Below are positions 1 to 6,115 of a stretch of 8,899 bases of DNA, in pieces. The position numbers and the translations under genes were made by a program. The notes beneath the pieces were generated by a model. The model made no database searches. It was given only the letters and a program-made list of their open reading frames with translations, and was not told where the DNA came from. Location: NCBI GenBank assembly GCA_016789485.1, contig JAEURE010000090.1, positions 1 to 8,899 on the forward strand, in the 5' to 3' direction. The stretch is from Anaerolineales bacterium. Its GTDB lineage: Bacteria; Chloroflexota; Anaerolineae; Anaerolineales; Villigracilaceae. How positions within the stretch are numbered: position 1 is the stretch's first letter; each line of letters opens with the position of its first letter.

Positions 1-462
1 CTCAGCGGATAATTTTCCACGAATCCGCAATGCATCAATCACACTGACGAGCGCGCCTAAAGAGCGTGCAGCTGATGGGAGAACTTTTTCCTTCGGGGCC
101 TCATAACCCGGGATAGGCGTTCCAAATATCAATTGATAACGCTGCGGATATGTCACCGCCCACTCTCGATATGCGTCGCCTGTCGCTCGTAACCGTCCCA
201 CCAAATCTTCTTCTGAAACAGCATCGCGCGCAGCAAACTCGAAATCACCGAGCGAGGTATACGCATCGATAATAAGTGCTGTAACCAGAGCGTCACGGTC
301 TGGAAAATAGTTATAAATGGCAGGCGCAGTGATCTTCAAATCGCGGGCAATCCCCCGCAGGGATAATGCCGCCGCTCCATGCTCGGCGATTTGTTTCCAT
401 GCTGTATCTTTGATGGCTTCTTGCAAATTAGGAATCTGTTTTTTGAGAGTAGGTCTGACCAT
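1..462 (-). CDS. TetR-family transcriptional regulator, WHG-type C-terminal domain (partial, cut by window edge)
   Basis: The minus strand reads open from an ATG at 462-460 through 154 codons to the window edge with no stop, so the C-terminus is missing. Residues about 10-60 form a TetR-type DNA-binding domain: the stretch LSLRGIARDLKITAPAIYNY (33-52) followed by FPDRDAL is the typical helix-turn-helix ending in the Y-x-Y-F motif. The following part (YREWAVTYPQRYQLIFGTPI, then PGYEAP) resembles the WHG-type ligand-binding domain of this superfamily. Such proteins are usually dimeric repressors released by a small ligand. A strong ribosome binding site (GAGGAGA) lies a few bases before the ATG, which fixes the start. 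The gene is divergent from the deacylase gene, and its promoter overlaps a palindrome, suggesting autorepression. The ligand and other targets cannot be told from the sequence; they probably lie left of the window. Confidence 0.93.
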   Translation of the reverse strand, partial: MVRPTLKKQIPNLQEAIKDTAWKQIAEHGAAALSLRGIARDLKITAPAIYNYFPDRDALVTALIIDAYTSLGDFEFAARDAVSEEDLVGRLRATGDAYREWAVTYPQRYQLIFGTPIPGYEAPKEKVLPSAARSLGALVSVIDALRIRGKLSAE

Positions 463-478
463 ATCTTCTCCTCATTTA

Positions 479-493
479 ATTTACAGTGTAAAT
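479..493. promoter_or_regulatory. Putative TetR operator: palindrome ATTTACA-G-TGTAAAT
   Basis: A perfect inverted repeat with 7-base arms and a single central base overlaps the -10 box and predicted start site of the TetR gene. A second, overlapping inverted repeat GTGTA-AATA-TACAC lies at 486-499. Position and symmetry fit an autoregulatory operator bound by a TetR dimer; the assignment to this regulator is inference. Confidence 0.5.
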
Positions 494-519
494 ATACACA
501 GTTTATTTAATTAAGTCAA
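491..519 (-). promoter_or_regulatory. Sigma-70-type promoter of the TetR gene
   Basis: On the minus strand a -35 box TTGACT (519-514) is followed after exactly 17 bases by a -10 box TATATT (496-491). The predicted transcription start is near 484, about 20 bases before the ATG at 462, leaving room for the GAGGAGA ribosome binding site. The -10 box overlaps the palindrome at 479-493. Confidence 0.6.
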
Positions 520-557
520 GAGAAAAATAGGCATAATTTACGAGGAATAAAAGTTCA

Positions 558-586
558 TTTACTGGCTGATGATTTCTTTGTATACT
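558..586 (+). promoter_or_regulatory. Sigma-70-type promoter of the deacylase gene
   Basis: TTTACT (558-563), a 17-base spacer and TATACT (581-586) form a good promoter pointing at the ATG at 625. The predicted start of the transcript is near 593, giving a leader of about 30 bases that contains the ribosome binding site GGAGG at 609-613. Confidence 0.5.
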
Positions 587-624
587 TCCTCACTGCCGTA
601 AACTCATTGGAGGTTATAAAAAAT

Positions 625-1113
625 ATGATCACTTCGGAAAATGAATTCCTAAGTTTTATGGATACGAATTACTTTGTGTACCAGCGGATGGAACATCCGG
701 CTGTATTCACCTGCACAGAAGCAGATGCGCATCACTCGGGCATAACGGCTATGAGCACAAAAAATCTTTTTCTTTGCGATAAAAAGGGGCGTCGTTTCTT
801 TCTCGTTGTAACAGCCTGCCAAAAAACTGTAAACTTGGATGAACTATCCTCCGAGCTTGGAGTTGCCCATCTCCGTTTTGGTTCCGAAGAAAATCTAATC
901 CGCCTTTTGGGCGTTACGCGTGGATCAGTAACCATGATGGGGTTGGTAAATGACACAGCGCGTCAAGTTGAGCTATGGCTGGATACCGAAATCTGGAAGA
1001 GTGAAAATTTTCTTTGTCATCCGCTGGTTAATACCGCCACGGTAGTTCTATCCAGATCCGAGCTGGAGCGATTCTTCAATTTAACCAATCACGAGAAACA
1101 CTTTTTTCAATAA
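625..1113 (+). CDS. prdX: Ala-tRNA(Pro) deacylase, YbaK/ProX family
   Basis: This 162-residue single-domain protein belongs to the YbaK/aminoacyl-tRNA editing superfamily, PrdX/ProX branch. These free-standing enzymes hydrolyse alanine wrongly attached to tRNA(Pro) by prolyl-tRNA synthetase, keeping alanine out of proline codons. Visible family signatures are EHPAVFT (23-29), STKNLFL (44-50) with the invariant lysine K46, GSVTMMGLVND (100-110) and HPLVNTATV (132-140). The length is normal for the family and the domain is complete. I chose the ATG at 625: the in-frame TTG at 607 lies inside the Shine-Dalgarno sequence TTGGAGG (607-613), so it is unlikely to be the start. The gene has its own promoter, is divergent from the TetR gene and convergent with the transporter gene. 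Substrate preference within the superfamily (Ala versus Cys) is inferred from overall similarity only. Confidence 0.9.
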   Translation: MITSENEFLSFMDTNYFVYQRMEHPAVFTCTEADAHHSGITAMSTKNLFLCDKKGRRFFLVVTACQKTVNLDELSSELGVAHLRFGSEENLIRLLGVTRGSVTMMGLVNDTARQVELWLDTEIWKSENFLCHPLVNTATVVLSRSELERFFNLTNHEKHFFQ

Positions 1114-1125
1114 GAAGAACAAACA

Positions 1126-1165
1126 CCCGCCTGCTTTGACATATCAACTCCCTGAGACAGGCGGG
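1126..1165 (-). terminator. Hairpin between convergent genes, probable terminator of the transporter gene
   Basis: CCCGCCTG (1126-1133) pairs perfectly with CAGGCGGG (1158-1165), enclosing 24 bases. On the minus strand the stem is followed by a T-rich tail (TGTTTGTTCTTCTT), so it fits termination of the 3826-to-1184 transcript best. On the plus strand the tail is GCTATTATAT, so termination of the deacylase transcript there would be weaker. The loop itself holds two small inverted repeats, TTGA-CATA-TCAA (1136-1147) and CTC-CCT-GAG (1148-1156), so the RNA could fold as a three-way structure. The long loop lowers confidence. Confidence 0.5.
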
Positions 1166-1183
1166 GCTATTATATCAACTCAA

Positions 1184-3151
1184 TTAATGGTCATCGCCTT
1201 CCTCGTGCACATGATAAGGCACATTGATGATAACAATACCATGCTGGCGTTTAAGTTGACTGCGCAGCAGGTCCGCTGTGTTCGTATGCAATGCGCCAGT
1301 CAAGCGGCTGTTTGAAATAAATTCAGGCACAACAATAGTGATGGTTTCACCCGGCTGGCGCTGCTTTGCAATATCAGCAATATACCCCAACAAAGGTTCA
1401 AGGAAGAGGCGATAGGGCGAATCCAACATCACCATGCGCACACCCTCACCCCAGGTCTCCCATTTTTTGCGAACTTTTTCAGCATCTGCCGGTTCAATCG
1501 TGACATGCACCGCCGTTACATCATCCGACAGCATACGCGCATAACGAAGCGCGGCCAATGTGCCTTGGTGCACACCACTGACCGGCATGATGACCCGATG
1601 ACGGATAGTATGCGGAGGGATGACGCCAAAATTATCAAGGGAAAGGCCTTTTGCGAGATTTTTGTAATGGTGGTGAATGGCAAAAAATATCGAGACCAGA
1701 ACTGGGACGAGAATCAAAATAATCCATGCGCCATCCAGGAATTTTGTCACCGCAAAAACCACCATCACAATCGCAGTACAAATTGCGCCAAAACCATTGA
1801 CAATCATTTTGAACTGCCAACCCGCCTCATAATGCAAGGTGGAGCCGGGTTCTACAATCTCTTGACCGGGCTCCAAGTGACCGGCCTTCCACCAACGACG
1901 CGCCATACCGGCTTGCGAAAGCGTGAAGGAAAGAAATACACCAATTGCATAAAGCGGAATCAGGCGTGTGACACTTGCCTGGAACAGAATAATTAATAGA
2001 GACGAGATTAACGCCAAAGAAACAATACCGCGCGAAAAAACAAGACGACTGCCACGGTACGTCAGCTGGCGGGGGAGAAATCCATCATTGGCATGCAACG
2101 CACCCAAACGAGGAAAATCCGCAAAGGCTGTATTCGCAGCCATAATCAGGATAACCGTGGTACCGCCAATTACCATTAAGTATAACAATCCGCGGCCGTT
2201 AAAAACTGTGCGTGCCAGTTGAGAAATAACCGTCTCTTCTTCAGATGGGAGGGCACCGATATGCCCCGCCAAATAGGATATGCCGAGGAAAAAGGAACTG
2301 AGGATAACTGCCATCCAGATTAAGGTAACCCCGGCGTTCTTGCTGCGCGGCTCCTTGAAGGCAGTAATGCCATTTGATATCGCTTCAATCCCTGTCAGCG
2401 CAGCTGTGCCGCTGGAAAAAGCATGCAAGAGTAAAAACGGCGTGATTACGGCTAAAGGCCCTGCAAGTTCAATGTGGGGCGGATCTACTACTACTCCCAG
2501 TCCACCGGACAACTGCCGCACCATTCCGATGCCAACTGTTAGCAACATCATAATAACAAAAAAGTAGGTTGGGATCGAAAAAGCTACGCCCGATTCCTTT
2601 ACCCCGCGTAAATTTATCAGCGTAATAAACAATATGGCTATTACACTGATTAAAACGCGGTACGGAAAAAGAGATGGGTATGCAGAAACAATTTGCGCCA
2701 CACCCGCGGCAATCGAAACTGCTACTGTCAAAATATAATCGGTAAGCAGTGCCGCACCGGCAGTTTGAGCAGGTAATTCTCCCAGATTATCACGCGCCAC
2801 AATGTACGCACCGCCGCCGCCGGGGTAGGCATGAATAGTCTGTTCGTAAGAAATCGCCACGATCGCAAGTAGAACTACAATGGCAACGGAAATCGGGAAA
2901 ACATTTTGAAGAGCAGAGGTCGTTCCTGCTGCGATCAAAATTGCCAAAATCTCTTGGGATGCATAGGCAGTGGAAGAAAGCGCGTCCGACGCAAAAACTG
3001 CCAAACCAATAAATTTTCCAATGGTCTGATGCGGCGCATCTGCCGTGGACAAGGGTCGTCCAATAAACCAGGAACGCAGGGTCTGCGGCGGTTTGTATTC
3101 AGAAGCTCTTTCAATAATTGATGTTTGCGAGTTATCTTCGTGGTTAATCAT
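1184..3151 (-). CDS. kimA: KimA-like APC-superfamily potassium transporter with cytoplasmic USP-like tail
   Basis: This 655-residue protein has about 12 predicted membrane helices (residues about 45-490) followed by a soluble tail (about 518-650) of universal-stress-protein type. It resembles Bacillus KimA (YdaO), a high-affinity proton-coupled K+ importer. Residues that I recall as coordinating K+ or coupling protons in the KimA structure have counterparts at the same spacing: D56 and Y63 in ASDALSSTAY, D138/Y139/T142/S146 in TDYILTVAVS, T253 and E256 in ALTGIEAISNG, and Y401 in LIPLYAIGVF. The N-terminal WFIGRPL element and the tail motif VIMPVSGVHQGTLAALRYAR are also typical. It is about 50 residues longer than Bacillus KimA, partly from an extended N-terminus. 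A weak GGA lies before the ATG at 3151. The gene follows the USP/membrane gene by 33 bases, so the two are probably co-transcribed. Automated annotation may call it an amino acid permease; potassium is the better call because of the binding-site residues and the KdpDE-type neighbours. Confidence 0.82.
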   Translation of the reverse strand: MINHEDNSQTSIIERASEYKPPQTLRSWFIGRPLSTADAPHQTIGKFIGLAVFASDALSSTAYASQEILAILIAAGTTSALQNVFPISVAIVVLLAIVAISYEQTIHAYPGGGGAYIVARDNLGELPAQTAGAALLTDYILTVAVSIAAGVAQIVSAYPSLFPYRVLISVIAILFITLINLRGVKESGVAFSIPTYFFVIMMLLTVGIGMVRQLSGGLGVVVDPPHIELAGPLAVITPFLLLHAFSSGTAALTGIEAISNGITAFKEPRSKNAGVTLIWMAVILSSFFLGISYLAGHIGALPSEEETVISQLARTVFNGRGLLYLMVIGGTTVILIMAANTAFADFPRLGALHANDGFLPRQLTYRGSRLVFSRGIVSLALISSLLIILFQASVTRLIPLYAIGVFLSFTLSQAGMARRWWKAGHLEPGQEIVEPGSTLHYEAGWQFKMIVNGFGAICTAIVMVVFAVTKFLDGAWIILILVPVLVSIFFAIHHHYKNLAKGLSLDNFGVIPPHTIRHRVIMPVSGVHQGTLAALRYARMLSDDVTAVHVTIEPADAEKVRKKWETWGEGVRMVMLDSPYRLFLEPLLGYIADIAKQRQPGETITIVVPEFISNSRLTGALHTNTADLLRSQLKRQHGIVIINVPYHVHEEGDDH

Positions 3152-3184
3152 ATAATTCCAATTGATATATCTTTTTGTGATGTG

Positions 3185-3826
3185 CTATCCAAACAAACTG
3201 TTCCAAAACCAGAGCAATCCGGCTTCAACAAAAAGAGATATGTAAAGCAACGATGTGCCCGTCCAACTCTGTGGAAGCTGAGTGAGCCTTGCCTGTGCCC
3301 AAAAGAAACCAAGGATGATTCCAATGGAGCCCGCCCACGCCAGCGTATTAAAAATCCAACTTGAACGCTGGGTCTCCCTCTCGTGATGATCACTGGCAAG
3401 CACATAGACTGTGGAGTTAAATTTCGACTCAAGGATTTGATTTAATGGTCTGTGCGCCAAGCCCAGGCGTTGTCCCTCAAAACAGACAATTACATCGCCT
3501 TCACGCCACTCGGACTCAACTATTCTCAACCAGTTATTTCCAAATTCAATTTTCGATTTGACTGAAATCTTGTCACCCTCCACTAGTGCAGACAGGGTTA
3601 CAAGCTGCCTGCGCAAGCCCGGCTCATGCGCCGCATCCCTGCTTAGACCGAGAAGCTGAACCTCGCTTTCGAAAGCATTTGCCAGCTCCCATATTTTTCG
3701 AGCCGCGAGAGCGGCAGCCGCCTCGGATTCAGGGACAAGGACAATTAAACGCCGAACAGGCCGAGGGTCCGGTAAAGAGGCGGAAGATAATGTCAAGGCG
3801 GGCGGAGTTACATCATGTTGGTTCAT
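3185..3826 (-). CDS. Membrane-anchored USP-like protein of unknown function
   Basis: The 213-residue product has an Ala/Pro-rich N-terminus, an alpha/beta domain (about 26-145) that begins with the strand RRLIVLVPES and reads like a universal-stress-protein fold, and two hydrophobic segments at about 157-177 and 191-211 that would anchor it in the membrane with almost no C-terminal tail. The usual ATP-binding loop of USPs (G-x2-G-x9-G-S/T) is not clearly present; the corresponding part is GQRLGLAHRPLNQILESKF, so nucleotide binding is doubtful. The ATG at 3826 is supported by GAGGTGAT immediately upstream. The stop TAG lies 33 bases before the KimA-like gene, suggesting an operon. Because both the transporter and classical KdpD proteins carry USP-like modules, a role as regulator or partner of the transporter is plausible, but this is inference. 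I do not recognise a named family. Confidence 0.8.
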   Translation of the reverse strand: MNQHDVTPPALTLSSASLPDPRPVRRLIVLVPESEAAAALAARKIWELANAFESEVQLLGLSRDAAHEPGLRRQLVTLSALVEGDKISVKSKIEFGNNWLRIVESEWREGDVIVCFEGQRLGLAHRPLNQILESKFNSTVYVLASDHHERETQRSSWIFNTLAWAGSIGIILGFFWAQARLTQLPQSWTGTSLLYISLFVEAGLLWFWNSLFG

Positions 3827-3840
3827 ATCACCTCATTGAT

Positions 3841-3900
3841 GTATAAATCGTACCAATCCCTCATAAAATGGTGACAAAGATTTCAGCCAATCACATAAAG
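3841..3900 (-). promoter_or_regulatory. Candidate promoter/regulator region of the USP-transporter unit
   Basis: The only room for a promoter of the two-gene unit is between the terminator at 3911-3933 and the ATG at 3826. No clean -35/-10 pair is visible. On the minus strand, TTGGCT (3890-3885) with a weak TTTATG (3867-3862) at 17 bases is the best match. T-rich hexamers TTTATG (3899-3894), TTTATG (3867-3862) and TTTATA (3847-3842) recur on the same strand and could be activator sites for the neighbouring KdpE-type regulator. No c-di-AMP riboswitch is recognisable here. Confidence 0.2.
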
Positions 3901-3910
3901 AACAAATAAA

Positions 3911-3933
3911 AATCGCCCGTTAGACGGGCGATT
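3911..3933 (-). terminator. Intrinsic terminator after the kdpE-type gene
   Basis: A perfect 10-bp stem (AATCGCCCGT / ACGGGCGATT) with a 3-base loop lies 32 bases beyond the response-regulator stop. On the minus strand it is followed by TTTATTTGTT after the stem's own closing Ts, a good rho-independent terminator. It separates the kinase/regulator transcript from the USP-transporter unit downstream. On the plus strand no T-run follows. Confidence 0.85.
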
Positions 3934-3965
3934 AAGAATTAACTCACTAGACAGAAGTGACAATA

Positions 3966-4661
3966 TTATTCGTCAGCGATGAATCGATAACCAATTCCCG
4001 GCTCAGTGAGAATGACCTGTGGACGCTCAGGATCAACTTCCAATTTTTTGCGGAGCTGCCGCATGTAAACCCGAAGATATTCGGTGTGCTCAGCATCGGC
4101 AGGATCCCAAACATTCGTAAGAATGCTTTGATGTGTAAGTACCCGCCCATGGTTGCCCGCCAGGTACGCCAGCAACTTGTATTCCGTAGCGGTCAGTTTG
4201 ACTTCCTCATCACCGCGTTTGACGATGTGCCACGCAAGGTCAATCGTAAGCTGCCCGGCCCTGACCAACTTGCTTTGAGGAGCTTGCTTCCCGGAAGAGT
4301 GGCGCAACGCCACACGTACGCGCGCCAACAACTCTTCAATACCAAATGGCTTTGTCAAATAATCATCTGCGCCGCTATCGAGTGCGGCCACCTTATCCCG
4401 TTCGCTGTCGCGCACAGACAAAATAATGATTGGACATTGAGTCCACTCGCGCAGGCGAGTGCAGACTTCAACGCCATCCATGTCAGGCAAACCCAGGTCA
4501 AGGATCACAAGATCAGGCACATTTGCCGCTGCAAGCGTGAGCCCCTCTTCCCCGCGACTCGCTGTTGTCACCTTGAATCCCTTTTCAGTCAGAATCGTCC
4601 GTATTGCGCGTTGAATCTGAAGCTCGTCATCAATGACAAGAATTTGCGGCGCGTTATTCAT
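3966..4661 (-). CDS. kdpE: KdpE-type response regulator (OmpR/PhoB family)
   Basis: The 231-residue protein has a receiver domain (about 5-118) and an OmpR/PhoB winged-helix DNA-binding domain (about 130-230). Receiver landmarks are all present: acidic pair D11-D12, phosphoacceptor D55 in [14 protein letters not shown]82 in IIILS and K104 in LTKPFG. The sequence follows E. coli KdpE closely, for example [42 protein letters not shown] and the ending TEPGIGYRF. In E. coli, KdpE activates the high-affinity K+ pump genes kdpFABC; no such genes are in this window, so its targets here may be the USP-transporter unit (inference). I chose the ATG at 4661 because it overlaps the TGA of the kinase remnant by four bases (ATGA), a classic translational coupling junction; the upstream in-frame ATG at 4709 would add 16 residues from within the kinase tail. 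The gene is intact although its kinase is broken. Confidence 0.92.
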   Translation of the reverse strand: MNNAPQILVIDDELQIQRAIRTILTEKGFKVTTASRGEEGLTLAAANVPDLVILDLGLPDMDGVEVCTRLREWTQCPIIILSVRDSERDKVAALDSGADDYLTKPFGIEELLARVRVALRHSSGKQAPQSKLVRAGQLTIDLAWHIVKRGDEEVKLTATEYKLLAYLAGNHGRVLTHQSILTNVWDPADAEHTEYLRVYMRQLRKKLEVDPERPQVILTEPGIGYRFIADE

Positions 4662-6047
4662 TCGGTCTCCGTATCCATCGGCAATATGGGAGGTGATACG
4701 CCCTCCCATATCAATGGTAAAGTGAAATTAAAAGCCAGGCCATCCGGTATATTCTCCGCCCAAAGTTTTCCGCCATGAGCTTCGATAATCCCCTTACAAA
4801 TCGAAAGACCGAGCCCCGTACCTGTGACACGATCCGCGGCTGTAATGCGAAAAAATTTATCGAAGATACGCTCAAGATGCACGTATGCCTATCACGGATC
4901 TTTCTGGCGCGTACTTTACACTATTGCTTAACAGGTTTGTAAAAACCTGTTCCATCTGCACATAATCCACAGGAACCAGCGGCAATCCTTCAGGCACATC
5001 CAGTTCAACACGATGTTCTCCCGCCAAATGTTTCATGCGCGCCAGTACACTTCCTATGATTTCCAGCAGAATGTTCCATTCACGTTTTGGCTTCAACGCG
5101 CCTGATTCAATCCGCGACATATCAAGCAGATTACCAACCAGCATATTTAAATGATCAGCTTCATCATCAATGGCAGCTATCAACTCAGGACGAGCAGCAG
5201 AATCCCAACTGACATCATTACTTCTCAAACTTGAAGCCGCCGCTTTAATGGTAGAAAGCGGCGTCCGTAGTTCATGCGAAACTGAAGATAAAAGAATGGA
5301 CTTTAAGTGGTCACTCTCTTCAAGGACTCGCGCCCGGGACTCCGCCTGTGCGAGTCGCGCCCGCTCGAATGCCAATGCGCCCTGGCTGGCAAAAGTCTGC
5401 AACAAGCGCTTCTCGCTGGACGTTAGCGCTGGTGCCGCTCTCCAAAGCCGAATCTCCCCGAGAACACCTCTCGCCACTTCAATGGGAAAGATCCACTCAG
5501 GCGGACGAGACGGCTGATCTGCTTCAGGCAAGCGAAAAATAAAAGGCTGCATCCCTGTGATGCTCAACTCTACAGCCTCACCTTGTGAAACCTCCTGCAC
5601 TTGTTTCGCAACGATCTGCGCAATGACATGGTCCTCATGCAAACCTGCCAATGCAGTGCTCAGTTGATAGAGCCGTGTGGCCTCACGTTCGCGCGCCGTA
5701 GCCGCGGCAAGGCTTGCCTGCATACGCCCCACCAGCTGGCTGATCACGATCGCCACGATCAAAAATATAACCAGGATCACCACGTCGATAGGGCGGTGAA
5801 CGGCGAGGGTGTAATATGGCTTTATAAAGAAATAATTAAACGTAAGGAAAGTCGCGAACGCGCTCGTGATTCCAGGACCTATCCCCAAATACGCAGTGAT
5901 CAGACCAAGCGGAATTAAATACAAAAGCGCAACCAAAGTTGCATCAAGTTCCTCGCGCAGAGTAAACAAAGCTACTGTCACAAGGGTGACAAACCCAAGG
6001 GCAAGAAGATATTGGAGGGAGCGCGAGATCACTGAAGAGTTTCGCAT
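4658..6047 (-). pseudogene. kdpD: KdpD-like sensor histidine kinase, disrupted by deletion and frameshift
   Basis: Two frames together give a short KdpD-type kinase without the usual N-terminal KdpD and USP domains. The first part (6047 to a TGA at 4874-4872, 391 residues from this ATG) has four membrane helices (about 11-108) of DUF4118 type, including FFIKPYYTLAVHRPIDVV, then a GAF-like region (about 125-235), an H-box SVSHELRTPL with H258, and an N-box NLLSNSVKYAP (371-381). The second part, in another frame from about 4882 to 4658, continues with [11 protein letters not shown] (F-box), [18 protein letters not shown] (G2-box) and the C-terminus. The G1 box (D-x-G-x-G), which should lie between them, is absent in every frame, so about 20 residues are lost and the frame is shifted. 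The ATP-binding domain is therefore incomplete and no active kinase is expected. A GTG at 6092 could extend the N-terminus by 15 residues. An assembly error is the main alternative. Confidence 0.8.
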
Positions 6048-6060
6048 GGCCGCAAAATTT

Positions 6061-6066
6061 ATTATA
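6061..6066 (-). promoter_or_regulatory. Candidate -10 box of the kinase/kdpE transcript
   Basis: A perfect TATAAT on the minus strand lies 13 bases before the ATG at 6047. No good -35 box is seen at 16-18 bases. The predicted start near 6054 would leave a leader of only about 7 bases and no ribosome binding site, so the transcript would be nearly leaderless. It would exclude the alternative GTG start at 6092. Confidence 0.35.
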
Positions 6067-6103
6067 CCTTTTAGGAAAATGCAGATCGACACTAATTTTC
6101 CAC

Positions 6104-6109
6104 TATACT
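6104..6109 (+). promoter_or_regulatory. Candidate -10 box of ppc
   Basis: TATACT ends 6 bases before the ATG at 6116, which places the predicted transcription start on or beside that ATG. A -35 box is not obvious. Either the mRNA is leaderless with ATG 6116, or translation begins at the in-frame ATG 6128 after the purine-rich GGCGG at 6111-6115. Confidence 0.35.
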
Positions 6110-6115
6110 AGGCGG

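Noticed and set aside
607..624. TTG at 607 as start of the deacylase
   Set aside because: The TTG is part of the Shine-Dalgarno sequence TTGGAGG for the ATG at 625, and the ATG start fits family length.
1505..1996. A 163-codon plus-strand frame opposite the transporter gene
   Set aside because: It is antisense to the C-terminal half of the transporter and has low-complexity, shadow-like composition.
3827..3910. Possible c-di-AMP (ydaO-type) riboswitch before the USP-transporter unit
   Set aside because: The gap between the upstream terminator and the start codon is only about 80 bases and shows none of the paired elements expected for that larger RNA.
4662..4709. ATG at 4709 as start of the response regulator
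   Set aside because: It would add 16 residues not found in the family; the ATG at 4661 gives the standard N-terminus and an ATGA overlap with the kinase remnant.
3957..4778. A 273-codon open frame on the plus strand opposite the kdpE-type gene
   Set aside because: It is antisense to a clearly conserved response regulator; its translation has no recognisable domain and it arises from codon bias of the real gene.
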